DNA of 64,000 nt from Hanleya hanleyi (taxonomy: Eukaryota > Mollusca > Polyplacophora > Lepidopleurida > Hanleyidae), in NCBI GenBank assembly GCA_036873755.1, contig JAVTVY010018897.1:1-64000 (forward strand). The letters run 5' to 3'. The notes below the pieces were generated by a model. It saw only the letters and a list, made by a program, of their open reading frames with translations. It ran no database searches and was not told the DNA's origin. Positions 42,618 to 53,964 of the stretch are shown here, in pieces; positions within the stretch are counted from its first letter, which is position 1; every line of letters starts with the position of its first letter. Made by a program: the position numbers and the translations under genes.

Positions 42618-42887
42618 TGCCCGCGGGCGTACCGCGTTAGTCACGCGTCGCCGAATCGTCGACGAACGGCGCCCGCGGCGACACCGCGCCGACACCGCAC
42701 CAACGGCGCCCGCGGCGACACCGCGCCGACACCGCACCAACGCGGCGGAGTAATAGCACCGCGAATTCGGTGGCTTTGAACTGTCCCTCTCTCACCCCCG
42801 CACCGCACCAAGATGGCGGCGTTTCTCTAGTATTTAAGTAATAGCACCGCGAATTCGGTGGCTTTCAACTGTCCCTCTCTTACTACT
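42618..42887 (-). repeat. Polinton right terminal inverted repeat (270 bp)
   Basis: Reverse complement of the left repeat with one extra 36-bp copy of a GC-rich unit (cggcgacaccgcgccgacac core), which accounts for the length difference of 36 bp. Confidence 0.95.
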
Positions 42888-42893
42888 CACATA
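42888..42893. repeat. Target-site duplication of the Polinton, right copy
   Basis: CACATA directly after ...TACTACT; identical to 22,999-23,004. In the downstream repeat units the uninterrupted sequence reads attacaacacatataaggg, confirming the pre-insertion site. Confidence 0.95.
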
Positions 42894-44301
42894 TAAGGGA
42901 AGTGGGAAGAGGTGCCGACATACTGACTGCGTCACATGACTTCACAGAATAGTCTTCTGGTTAACCTATTCTAAAGCACATACCAAGAATCTAACGATTC
43001 GTGATATGTGTTGTATCTCAGGTACGCTTTTACTGTACCTGTTCATGTGGCAACTTGGATGATATGACCACACAGCCCCTAGCACCGGCATAAGCGGTAT
43101 TAGATACAAATCTAGAGAGCTATGATGGAAATGCTCTGACAACTCGTATACTGGTAATTGGTGAGCTGTTTCGCTGTGCCACTCGTACATTGGAGATTGG
43201 TGAGCTGTATCGTCGTCAGATGTAAATGACGGCATTTAACACAAAAGACTAGTCTGTAATGCCCGATGTCGACCCAGCATCAACTTCCCACAAGTGCCAA
43301 CATATTATCAAAGACCAAAAGGTCTGTACAGGGGGCGGGCCTCGGGGACGAAACGTCCACCAGCAGAATATCGCCATATACAGGTAAAAATTACAACACA
43401 TATAAGGGAAGTGGGAAGAGGTGCCGACATACTGACAGAGCCAGATGACTTCACAGTATAGTCTTCTGGTTAACCTATTCTGAAACACATACCAAGAATC
43501 AAACGATTCGTGATATGTGTTGTATCTCAGGTACGCTTTTATTGTACCTGTTCATGTGGCAACTTGGATGATATGACCACACGGCCCCTAGCACCGGCAT
43601 AAGCGGTATTAGATACAAATCTAGAGAGCTAAGATGGAAATGCTCTGACAACTCATATACTGGTAATTGGTGAGCTGTTTCGCTGTGACAACTCGTACAT
43701 TGGAGATTGGTGAACTGTATCGTCGTCAGATGTAAATGACGGCATTTAACACAAAAGACTAGTCTGTAATGCCCGATGTCGACCCAGCATCAACTTCCCA
43801 CAAGTGCCAACATATTATCAAAGACCAAAAGGTCTGTACAGGGGGCGGGCCTCGGGGACGAAACGTCCACCAGCAGAATCTCGCCATATACAGGAAAAAT
43901 TACAACACATATAAGGGAAGTGGGAAGAGGTGCCGACATACTGACTGCGTCACATGACTTCACAGAATAGTCTTCTGGTTAACCTATTCTAAAGCACATA
44001 CCAAGAATCTAACGATTCATGATATGTGTTGTATCTCAGGTACGCTTTATTGTACCTGTTCATGTGGCAACTTGGATGATATGACCACACGGCCCCTAGC
44101 ACCGGCATAAGCGGTATTAGATACAAATCTAGAGAGCTATGATGGAAATTCTCTGACAACTCGTATACTGGTAATTGGTGAGCTGTTTCGCTGTGACAAC
44201 TCGTACATTGGAGATTGGTGAGCTGTATCGTCGTCAGATGTAAATGACGGAATTTAACACAAAAGACTAGTCTGTAATGCCCGATGTCGACCCAGCATCA
44301 A
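42888..44301. repeat. 509-bp tandem repeat, about 2.8 copies
   Basis: Units start at 42,888, 43,397 and 43,906; the last stops near 44,301. Each has ggcccctagcaccggcataa followed by gcggtattagata, which in reverse complement resembles the 3' region of the Penelope-like elements near 10,865-10,895 and 56,345-56,375. Each complete unit also has ggggacgaaacgtccaccag. Small ORFs repeat with the unit and are not considered genes. The array is the 5' leader side of the LTR element, next to the Polinton. Confidence 0.9.
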
Positions 44302-47084
44302 AGATGATCACATGGGGTGCATATCCATCACGGCTTATATAACAAATTAAATGCGCAAGACTAGCTAATATATCAAACAAAAGCCATCCAGCTATAGCGA
44401 AAACCGTATGATGAATTTTGGCAAAGTCCAAAATGGACAAACAGAAAATTTATGATAATAAATCAAAAATTCTATGTCAAATATTCCAGAATACACCCCA
44501 CCCTCACTCACAGTAAACACTAGCTAATCCCTTACGCAATAGCTACAAGGTAATAGTTAAGTGAACTACAGTGAATTTTGATGAAGTCCAAAAACTATGT
44601 CAAATAATATACAAAATAACTGCAGTCACTAGCAGCCTAGTTAAAGCGTAATAGCTCAATAGTACGGGTGTTGAATACTAAACAATCATCAAATGGTGCC
44701 AATCAATACCAAATGAGACCTAATTATCAATGATCAAAGTCTATTTCCCAAAATAAATAGGATCAAAAATTCACCAAGTTGGCATTTTGCAATCAACTCA
44801 ATTATGGTTGACTATTTAATAGATGCCCTTAAAATGTTCCCAAAATCAACTGGTGTTGCCCAACAATACCCGATTACACTCTAGTCGGGTGCAGTGTTGA
44901 TGCCACACCAATTGTTTTTATTTATTATTATTTTTTTTTTTTTTTTTCAAAGTAAACACAAGAGTTTGTGTTTTAATAAACACCAATCACCGAACAAAAG
45001 TCAGATGGTGCCACCTGACACCACAAGACCACAATGTGATTGAGTGTAGTGCCAATATATCAACACTCAAAGAGAAAACAAAAAAAACAAAACTAATTTT
45101 TTTTTTTTTTTTCGAAGTAAATACCAGAATGAGTGTTTGAATAAACACTAAACACTCAATCAAAATCAGATGGTGCCACTTAACACCACCAGATCACAAT
45201 CAAATTGAGTGCAATGTTGATACGTCAACACTGAAATCTCAAAATACAATCAGAGTTTGTGTTATAATCAACACCAAACAATGAACCACACACACCAGAT
45301 CAATATCTGATTGGATATGGCACAAGTTTGCTAACACCACACAAACTTACCAAAATATTTAACACTCAAAATTTATTATTCAATAAATCCCGAGTATTTC
45401 AGCAACACTGAACACTCAACCCTTGAGAACACCATCAAGGCTCCCAGTGTAAAATGTTCACCACAGAATCTGTAATAAATTCAGCCTCTATAGTGTAAAT
45501 GTAACTCACCAAATTAGAATAAACATCAGCAATTCATGTATTGATAGGGTAAACATCAACTGCTAGTGTAAGACAGCCAAAATTTTACAATGTAAAATTT
45601 AGATGAATAACACTCGAGTGACTCTTTCACGTAAGTGTCCAATGAGTTTAGAAATGGTTGAAATCAGAAATAAATTCCACATGTAGATTGCGTCCAATCG
45701 ATTCTCGCGAAAAACCGAGTGGACATAAACCTACAACAACAACTCAATCCGAAGTTCAATCCAATCCAATTAAACGGAAAATTTACATCCTATAATGGGT
45801 GCAGTAGGTATTTATATGATTCAGAATGTAACCATACAACATACGAGCAGGGGACAATATCCTCTGCTCATATATTCAGAAGAACTTTCCCAAACCTAGC
45901 CTATCCCTGCTTACTATCCCTACACCTAGTCCCCAATAACTAAACACAAATGACAACACAATAAAAAAAAAATAGAAAGTAACTTTTTGGTTTTATTGAA
46001 TGATCAAGACAAACAATGGACATGGACAAGGGAACACAAAACACTGACAAACTAACGATATACACGACAAATATAGACAAAGACAAGACACATGGACATG
46101 GGTCATGCAGACAAAGACAATACACATGGACAATTCAGACAAAATAACACAAAATAATCAATGAATCAATATAAAAAAAAAAAGAGAGTCAAAAATGACC
46201 CCTGCAGCCTTGAACAATTGCACCGATAAACTAAATTAATATATAAGCCAAATATCTCCACTTCCCTACCCCTATCTCCCTATCAATTCTATCAACCAAA
46301 GTAATAAATGAAAAAAAAAAAAAAGAATTTCACAAAATCTAACTAAGCTATGGTGCAATGTTAAAGTAATCCAACAGGCAGGCCGTGTCCCGCGCCGGTA
46401 AATCGATACCCAAGTCGAAATCACAACCCAAGGGAGACAACTCCGTCACTCCCGTAAGTTGACAAAAATTATACCTATCGTCCATAATTTACGCGACAAG
46501 CGAAGCTCAAAATGAACAAAACTAGTTAAAGTCACTTCATTGAACTAATTATGTTCGCGAATAAACCCCACAGGGAAGAATTTGCCAACGTTAGACTAAC
46601 GGAGGTCCAAAATTTTATAACACGTCGACAATTGAACAATGGAAACCGTCCGATAATATTTTATCGACGACGGTATAATTTAATAGAATATCCAATAAAC
46701 CCTTTATTCAATTTCGTGAAATCAACGAAACAGTCAACCAAAGAAGCAACCAAAGTTCCACGATACAATTCGACACGTCAATAGACGCGAGGAAAATCCC
46801 GTGAAAAAATGGCTGCCGACCGAGTCGCAAACTGCACGAAACAAAAATGTCACGGTTATACTTATAGTCTCTCAGAGACACTAAAAGTCACAGGAGTTCT
46901 CAATATACTCCTTATTTATCACAGTATAAATAAATACCCAGCCAAAGAAAGAACCTCACCCAATTTTGTCAGGAAAATTTCAACGCACGTGCAAAATGGC
47001 CGACCAGCAAAAGGCAAAACTACGCCAGTGTCGCCAATCAGACCAAATTTGTCTACAAACGATTAATTTGAACTTATTATTTAA
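44302..47084 (-). other. 5' leader region of the LTR element
   Basis: AT-rich sequence with a tandem pair of ~180-bp units (44,905-45,075 and 45,090-45,240; core cagatggtgccac) and several poly(T)/poly(A) runs. No gag-like reading frame. A 45-codon ORF at 46,485-46,348 and a 77-codon plus-strand ORF at 46,551 are unsupported by homology. Confidence 0.55.
46348..46485 (-). CDS. Short ORF in the LTR element leader
   Basis: 45 codons on the minus strand, starting MDDRYNFCQLTGVTEL, acidic, with several Cys. It is the clearest sense-strand ORF between primer-binding site and gag. No homologue recognised; it may be a chance frame. Confidence 0.2.
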   Translation of the reverse strand: MDDRYNFCQLTGVTELSPLGCDFDLGIDLPARDTACLLDYFNIAP

Positions 47085-47097
47085 ACTTCTGACTCCA
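47085..47097 (-). other. Primer-binding site
   Basis: On the minus strand TGGAGTCAGAAGT lies 4 bp after the 5' LTR end. TGGxGTCAGAAGT words directly after the LTR are a familiar tRNA primer-binding form in gypsy-type elements; I cannot name the tRNA with certainty. Confidence 0.7.
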
Positions 47098-47101
47098 TTA
47101 A

Positions 47102-47917
47102 AGTAATTTCCTCGCTATAGTACAATACCGGTACGGAACGGGGCCTTACCTGTTGAATATTATCCCTATGTGCTCCCGGTGCTACGTCTTACAACCTTGA
47201 GATCTGCCGCAAGAGTGCCCTTGCCAACTCAACCTGTAACCATTTCGGTCATCTATACGCGGTAAGACTGACCCTGGGATCGTGTGTATCCATGTTCAGC
47301 CTACTTTCGGCAACGGCTAAAGAGAATTTCCATAAATCAATACCACGTGACTTCGTCAGCCAATCAGCTAAAGTCTACCGACGTAACCCCAACGTAACTC
47401 GCCATTTTCGAATCATGTGATGAACTACTTGTTCAAAATTTCAGATCCACCACACCTCTTGGATGATACGAAAGTTATACATACCTATATATTTTGTAAG
47501 CCCAGGCAATATCTGTTTCAGAAGTAGTATGAAAACCTGTAATTAATCAGATTTCTCGAGTCTGTTCTCCGCCGGATGAAGGCCGAACAGAATCCGGTAA
47601 AACACTGGATATCGCTCCGCGATAATGGAGACACACGATTCGCAAGCCATCTTATGGATGGCGAAGTGTACGCAAATGCTTGCCAACTCGTATCTCCCGG
47701 GGACTTATGTCTACTCGTCCCTGATTGGCTGGTTTTCATGCAGCGCCCTCAGGGGCAATAACTCCCGGAGGTAGATAGCGTTTGGAGACCCTACTTAAGC
47801 CAGGCTAACCTACTCCTAACGGTAGCTAAGCTACATTTGGAGGCCCTGCCAAGGCTAGACTAACCTAAGGTTGGCCACCCTTGACTACCTATACGCTAAA
47901 GGGCAGTGTTTACTACA
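47102..47917 (-). repeat. 5' LTR with a 459-bp extra segment
   Basis: Outside 47,231-47,689 it matches the 3' LTR almost base for base. The internal end reads ATTACT rather than ATTACA. The extra segment is bounded by cttgccaactc at 47,220-47,230 and 47,679-47,689, so it is either an insertion with an 11-bp duplication or sequence lost from the other LTR by recombination between these repeats. Confidence 0.9.
47231..47689. other. Segment present in one LTR only
   Basis: 459 bp including one copy of the 11-bp repeat. No ORF or terminal structure that identifies a transposon class was seen, and there is no poly(A) tail. Confidence 0.6.
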
Positions 47918-48065
47918 CAACTATGCCGGAAAGAACGCACAACGCCGTTTGATAAGCGGCCATATACTCCGGTAAGGATCGAAATCTGCAAATGGTTGTT
48001 GAAGACGTACAGACAAACTGGTGGAGTATAGCGACACCAGGCTATATGGATGAAACACGGGGTCT

Positions 48066-48281
48066 AACACTGTCGTGTGTTAATGCTTAGCAAACCGCTG
48101 ACGAGATGGCCTGACCATACAACTGACCTCTATTTAAACCAGAAACCTCCGCCAATGTTATAACAGCTCACAGGACGCTCACCTGTTATAACATTTCACA
48201 CCTCCACATGTGATTCTTGCTCCCCCAGGAGAAAGTAATTTCGTGCTATTTCCTCCTGTCAAGCGCAAGAAATTATATTAT
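48066..48281. repeat. About 212-bp dispersed repeat, copy 2
   Basis: Near-identical to 8,163-8,374, same orientation, different flanks on both sides, so the edges of the unit are well defined. Confidence 0.75.
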
Positions 48282-50664
48282 TCACGATCCTTTAATTCAC
48301 AAGTCGAATACATTAAAATTATCCATGAAGTTTCTCTGTACTTTGGTGGGTGCCATGAAAGAAGAATTTTCAAGAGAGAAAATTGAGTGATCCTGATAAG
48401 CAATTTTGGACATCGCTACTTGAGAGAAAACTGGTGGCCTGGATTTCTTCATTCAAACACTTTTAATGTTTTCGATTGAACTAATTTTCTCGGCAATGCG
48501 CTGAGACCAATGTATTTTTTGACCACCTATCGTTTATATGAGACTTTACCGTAACAGATCCAAATATTTCATTATCGGTGTTCTTTTATTATATCACTTT
48601 TTAATGCTGGTCAACTTTACACACTTTTGTTATTCTACATTGCAGGTTTGTTTGCTGCATGGTCATACTGAAACTAGAGGAATCGCCGCCTTTTCTCCGG
48701 ATAACATTCTTAGTACTTCATGATGTGTATATTTTGTTGTAAGATTCTTACCAATAAACATATGATTGTGCAATAAAGTCCCATATCTATATCCAGCAGG
48801 ACAAAACGTGGAAGAAACTGATTCCGGTGAGCATATAGGTAAGAATCCTGCTTGATTAGCACACAATATTGGCAAGCTGTCAGTTTATTTATAGCCATAA
48901 TAATAGTAAAGTGATCAGCGTTTTTCTGTTCTATTGGTCTGTACACAGCTTGACATTCATGCCAAGAAGTACGCAAGAGTTACTTCCGGAGGCGGCATCC
49001 ACGGGACATCCGAGCATTTGCTTTATTACTATCATAATTCAAATGGACGTTCACGGGAAGTATTGCTGAAGGAATTATCTATGTCAAAGACATTATTAAA
49101 TAAAAGGCGACAGGTGTCTTTGACTTTTTGTTTATTTATAGTTGCACATTTCCGGGACAGTTTTCAATTGATCACTCCGGACTCCAAATAAGCTATGCAG
49201 TTTTGTTCCATGAAAAACATATTTGCAATTTCTGGAAGGTTAGACATTTATGATCACATCTTTAGTAATATACACATCGTCTTTCACATCCAGCTTATTT
49301 GTTTCTCACCACGACCGATACTTCATTCATTATGGCACAATATACATGAAATCAAGGTAAGCTGAATGGCTGACTTTGCCAGATTTTAAAGATGGATAAA
49401 AGAGCTGAAGTGAACAGGGCGGTAATTTGATAGCAACTGAAATGGAAGTCGGAATAGTGGGTTGGGATTAAAAGTTTAAAAAATAAAAAGATGGAATAAA
49501 CTAATAGGTTTTCTGTTTACTTATTCTCTAAATTATACTGTCTAAAATGTGAATTAATTCTACTGAGCCCCTGAGATAATATCAGATAAAACACGGTTGT
49601 ACATTTGGCTGTTTCGTCACAATCATCTATCGATCTATCTTTCGTCTGAAATATTTCAGAATACATTTATATCTGAAACAGATCGAACCAATTTTCTGAC
49701 TAATTAAAAACATAGATCGTGAATTGATGCGTATCATGTTAGTCCTATATATACTTGAGTAAACCAGGATAAACAGGTGAGTGTATGGTCTATAAATGAC
49801 AGAACAGCTGCAGTCGAGCCATATTTCAAGCTAGAATAATGATCGGAGAGAGGTAAAAGGGAATTCTTTTTCAGATTTTATACATTTTTTTATTATTTTC
49901 ATGCGAGTCATGATCTCACTCATTCGCAACTTCTCGGGGATCTCCGGTTTGAGATGGCAGTCCCCTTCGTAGAATCAGTCCCCTTCGTAGATTTCCGCTC
50001 GGGAGTTCCGAATGGATCTCACTGTTACGAAGGCATAATATATTGAGGTCGTGTTAGCTGAATATATTATGAATCAGGAACCGTGTACAAGCGCTGGCCC
50101 ACGTGCTATGTAATGATCACGTGATGCTATTGCAATTCCGTATGGCGGGAAAATGTACAAGCAACACGTGGCATGTTGAAACTTTCATTCTACAGACCCC
50201 ACCCAATTCTATGAAAGCATTTTCATACATTTGTTAATCAAGGATCGAGGGATACAGTGAATTGTTAGAAAGGGCAACAATTCATGTCTTTCGTTTAGCT
50301 GCTATCACGGTGGGATGAGCTCGTTCCAGCTGGGAAGATTATCGTCTCAGACGAGTTGGCCCTGATAAGGGTCTCAGACGAGTTGGCCCTGATATGGGCC
50401 TTCAAATAGTGTCGGGCTCTTGATTAATTTGCTGTTCTTTTTATTGACAAAAAACAGTTTGAAAAGCCCTTCCACAATATTTTCCTACGAAGAGCAATCA
50501 AGAAATTAATAGGTTTGATTCTCAATCTGAAAATGACTTAATCTGTGTTTCTTCATTAGACTACGGCATGATATTTCAGTGGGACAGCACTATAAAATGG
50601 CAGCATTAGATCTGCTCTGTCACAAGTAGGTACCCCCGCCCCTTCCCCTCCCCTCACTTCCCTT

Positions 50665-50735
50665 CCCCGTCGTGATATAGCTGAAAAAATGTTGAAAGCG
50701 ACGTTAAACCCTATTCACTCACTCACTCACTTCTT
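50665..50735 (+). repeat. SINE/LINE tail with (ctca)n end
   Basis: gtgatatagctgaaaaaatg followed by ttgaaagcgacgttaaaccc and (ctca)n. This is the common 3' tail of gastropod LINE/SINE families. The reverse-strand counterpart occurs at 53,165-53,240 and 61,632-61,705. Confidence 0.6.
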
Positions 50736-51654
50736 CATTAGATCTTTCATATATTTTCCCGTAGACATCTTTGGCCTCACCGGGATAGTGAGGCTTGTCT
50801 TCGCGGTCGTGACAAAAATTCAGCATGGTTTCAAGCATGTCCTGAAGAAGAAAATAAAGAAAATATCAATGTCTAAGTGTCAGAATATGCCCTTGTCCCG
50901 TATGTACTAATAAAAATGAAAAACCCGAATTTGTGATTTTAAATTGGCCGGGCGTCCGATGAAACGAATCTCTTCATTGTCAGCCGATCGCTTGAATCTA
51001 ATTTAATGGTTAAAGAGCAGGAAGAATGCATTTGCTCTTCAAAGAGAGAAAATAATGATGGGAAATGCAAGAGGCAATGGATTATTCAATGAAAACCATC
51101 AAAGACGAAGAAGCCCGCCATTTAGACTCTCGCGTCAAAAGTTACCATAAAAACACATAATTCGAACACGTCCGTTTTTCTATAATTGGCTTGAATTGGC
51201 TACTTGAATAATCGCTGTAGGTCCCTGAAAAGTCCTTAAATTTAATGCAAGAAAAGGCTTGCGAACCCTGTAATCGTCTTGTGAATTTCTGCGTTTACGC
51301 AGCGTCCTGAAAGAGAAAAAATATATGCATTATACTCCAATGTTTCACTCGACATTTATCTGTAATCAAACGTGATAATAATTGTTTAAGTAAAACTACG
51401 ATCATCTCCATGGTAAGCTAGGACTGACTTTTTTAAAAGCCGCATTCCAAAATTGCGCAAGCCCGTATTCTGCAAAATACGTAAGATTCGAATCGCACGT
51501 TCATAAAACGATACCATGGTTTCATAATATTTTGTTTATTTACGAATTTACACCGTAACCGATTCTAAAATATTGTCAAGCAGCACACGTGTTGCAATTC
51601 TGGGAAAGAAAACAATATTAATTTGTGTTCCATTCTCATAATCCGTTTTCACGG

Positions 51655-51960
51655 CCGCAATCGACACCGCCGATGTTGTTGTTTTTGCGTCTGTAAAACG
51701 GGACTACTTTCGAGCTGATCGTTTGCCAGGAGACTTCCGATCGTTTGCTAGAAAACGTCTGCACCTTTGTTCGAGGTGTGAAAAGACGACCGACACCCTT
51801 ATCGTAGGTTGCCGGAGATTTCCGGCGATCATCTTTGTTTGGTAGACGTTTTTTAAAAAACGGTCAACTCATACACCCATCGTTTGCATGGACGTTTTTT
51901 TTCATCGTTTAAAACGTCTAGCAAACGAACGTAGGATGGATACGACCCCTAAGTTTTCAG
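51655..51960. repeat. Dispersed element related to 4,915-5,225
   Basis: Rich in cgtttgc words in both orientations; its right end, reverse-complemented, matches 4,925-4,990 (cgtttgct..gagacgttttaaacgatg). Boundaries are not certain. Confidence 0.5.
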
Positions 51961-51989
51961 CGCAAATAACAAAGTAACTTTTAAAGATT

Positions 51990-52800
51990 TCTTGATTCTG
52001 GGGTCCCAGTGACCTGGACTACTGACATTGACCTAAATGTTGATACATGACAAATTGTCTTCCCTCAATATATCAATGGACACAAAATATCATGATTTTT
52101 AACAATTTCATGATTTGGGGGTCAGTGACCTTGACCTTTGACCTACATTTTGGTATGTGATACATCGTGTCCCCCTAGAGTATCTACTGACACAGAAAAA
52201 GTTATTTTTAATACTTTCCCGAATTTGGTCACAATGACCTTTGACCTTGACCTAATTTTTAGTATACGACACTTCATTTCCCCCTATTGAATCCACTCAC
52301 AAAAAATTAGATACTTTTAATTTCCTGATTTTCCGGTCACACTGACCTTTGAACTCTGACCACCATTTGGTATGCAACACATCATTCCTCCAGGGCATCC
52401 ACTCATCAAAAATTAGAGCTGTAGAGAGAAAACTGTCCATGATCAATGATTTTCTGATTTTTAGGCAACAGCGACCTTTGACCTTGACCTCAATTTCAGT
52501 AAGCGGCACATCGTCTCCACCTGGTGTATCCACTCACAAAAAAATGCAACTGTGGACAAAAAACGTTCACAGATATAGACCGGACACTTCAGTGATTTCA
52601 TGTTTTTCAGGCCAGTGACCTTTGACCTCGACCTTCATTTTGGTACGTGACACATCATCTCCCCATAGGGTATCCACTCACCAAACATTGGAACTGTAGA
52701 TAGGAAACTGTGCCAGATACAGACCGGACACGAGGGACGGACAGACAGACGGAAACCATCATCACATAATACGTCCGCCTTTTTGGCGGGCATATAATAA
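51990..52800. repeat. Degenerate repeat with TGACCTTTGACC words (copy A)
   Basis: About six units of 110-140 bp, each with a tgacctttgacctngacct core, a ttggtatgtgacacatc stretch and a gtatccactcac stretch. The block ends with acgtccgcctttttggcggg and catataat. The core equals direct repeats of the nuclear-receptor half-site AGGTCA with 1-bp spacing. The small minus-strand ORFs here are repeat by-products. Confidence 0.75.
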
Positions 52801-53159
52801 AAAGAGAGCTGAATTTGTTGAAACAAGAACTGTTTATTTACCAAGAAATATATTACAAATGCATAATTTCTTCACCAAAATTCCCCAAATAAAAAAAATA
52901 TATATGTTGAACCTCCAAATATCATCTTCATACACAAGCCGACTTCTCAATTCACACTTTGAATTAGCCTTGATATATCAGCCCACCAGTTCTGTTCAAA
53001 AGATTTATAAATAGACACAAAACTTCATTGACCTTGAATCCATTTGAATTTCATAATGTGTCATATCAGTGGGTTATTAATTGACTTTTCTTCTGGTCAG
53101 GTAGGTCAGACCTAACTGCCACATTATAAGGACTGATGTAACTATACCTAGAGAATACA

Positions 53160-53650
53160 TCAGATTACATTAGGTAGAGAGAGAGAGAGAATTGAGGTTT
53201 GACATTGCGCTCAGCAATATTTCAGCTATACAGCGACGATCAAACAAAATTCTAAGTATTCGAGTTAATAACTTAATAATCCAACACATTAAAACATACA
53301 CATATTAAAACTTATGCAACAAAATGATTTCTCTCAAATAACCTGAGATACAATCTTCTTTCACCTGACTAGAAAGATCATCTAAAGTAGCTGCTCGATA
53401 AAAAGAATCTCTTACAATCTTAAAATCTATACAGTCGATTAGAATATGTTTCACTGTGAGATCTTCGTGCCATGGAATACACCTTGAGACTGGCTCTTCT
53501 TTTTAGTTTTTTTGGGTAGGTTCTGATTGTCTCATATCTGGCTTGTAGATGTAATTTACAACTCGGATAATTTGAATGCGAGGTGGTCCAATCTATCAAG
53601 GCTACTTCAAAATGTGAATGGAGAAATCCGCTTGCACATGAAGATGGCAA
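53160..53650 (-). pseudogene. 3' remnant of a non-LTR retrotransposon (copy A)
   Basis: The minus frame ending near 53,306 reads WHEDLTVKHILIDCIDF and GYLREIILLHKF before its stop. This is the typical C-terminal tail of jockey/CR1-like LINE ORF2 proteins (LTVKHIL..C motif). Upstream residues in other frames (NYPSCKLHLQ) belong to the same decayed ORF. It is followed by a gctgaaatattgctgagcgc tail and (GA)n. The RT itself is missing. Confidence 0.6.
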
Positions 53651-53798
53651 ATATGGATATCTATAAATAGGTATATTTGGATTTCAGACAGAAGACAAAT
53701 ATTCAACAATAAATCAGCGATGACAATGAGGAAAAAAACTATAATTCTTCATGAACAAAATGTAACAAATATAGAATGCTAATTTCAATTGATTTCAT

Positions 53799-53964
53799 GG
53801 CCTCGGAGCACGTTTGAAAGTGGGGGGGGGTGAACTCTATATCAGCCATATTAAATGCTGGACTGGTGCTATCTAAGATAGGACGTAACATTGCAGTCTC
53901 AAAAGAAATTGTGTGTGGGGGAGGGGGGGGGTACTGTAGCCCCACCCCGTTCCGCGGCCCCTGA
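53799..53964. other. Indel present in copy A only
   Basis: Begins ggcctcggagcacg and ends cgcggcccctga, giving weakly complementary ends like some hAT-type MITEs, with G-rich internal runs. Copy B has the uninterrupted sequence near 62,258. No clear 8-bp target duplication is seen, so a transposon origin is uncertain. Confidence 0.45.

Larger units (their letters stand above)
23005..42887. mobile_element. Polinton/Maverick element, full length, 19.9 kb
   Basis: Terminal inverted repeats, AG...CT ends, a 6-bp target duplication, protein-primed PolB, rve integrase with chromodomain, packaging ATPase, adenain-like protease and two capsid proteins together identify a Polinton. It sits inside the gag/leader side of an LTR retrotransposon, at the edge of a 509-bp tandem array, so it is younger than that element. 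Early-type genes lie on the left. PolB reads rightward and a compact late set reads leftward from the right end. Single in-frame stops in PolB, protease and capsid plus frame breaks in PolB and ATPase suggest inactivity, though the repeats at the ends are still very similar. Confidence 0.97.
16138..47917 (-). mobile_element. Ty3/gypsy-like LTR retrotransposon with TatD ORF, interrupted by a Polinton
   Basis: The element is bounded by a 360-bp LTR at 16,138-16,497 and a second LTR at 47,102-47,917, nearly identical apart from a 459-bp difference. On the minus strand it reads 5' LTR, primer-binding site, long leader with tandem repeats, gag, truncated integrase, TatD-type ORF, polypurine tract, 3' LTR. 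Removing the 19.9-kb Polinton and one target copy leaves about 11.9 kb. No matching 5-bp target duplication flanks the LTRs (ctgcc against caact), so ends may have been reshuffled. Protease, RT and RNase H are absent, so it is non-autonomous. Family placement rests on gag and integrase motifs. Confidence 0.75.
47918..51654. other. Non-coding stretch outside the LTR element
   Basis: Starts with unique sequence, then the second copy of the 212-bp dispersed repeat at 48,066-48,281. A short duplication (tctcagacgagttggccctg) occurs at 50,334-50,395. I see no supported gene; ORFs are short and featureless. Confidence 0.5.

Noticed and set aside
43300..43380. Possible hammerhead around ggggacgaaacgtcc in the tandem units
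   Set aside because: The GAAAC side is convincing, but I could not find a CTGANGA partner at a suitable distance.
43266..43970. Repeated small ORFs in the 509-bp array
   Set aside because: They recur with the unit, have no domain and lie in what looks like non-coding leader of the LTR element.
46551..46784. 77-codon plus-strand ORF in the LTR leader
   Set aside because: Antisense to the element, no domain, no conservation evidence.
16133..47922. Target-site duplication of the LTR element
   Set aside because: ctgcc on one side and caact on the other do not match at 4, 5 or 6 bp.
52297..52533. Paired small ORFs conserved between 52.3 and 60.8 kb
   Set aside because: Conservation is due to the recent segmental duplication; frames run through degenerate repeat units.
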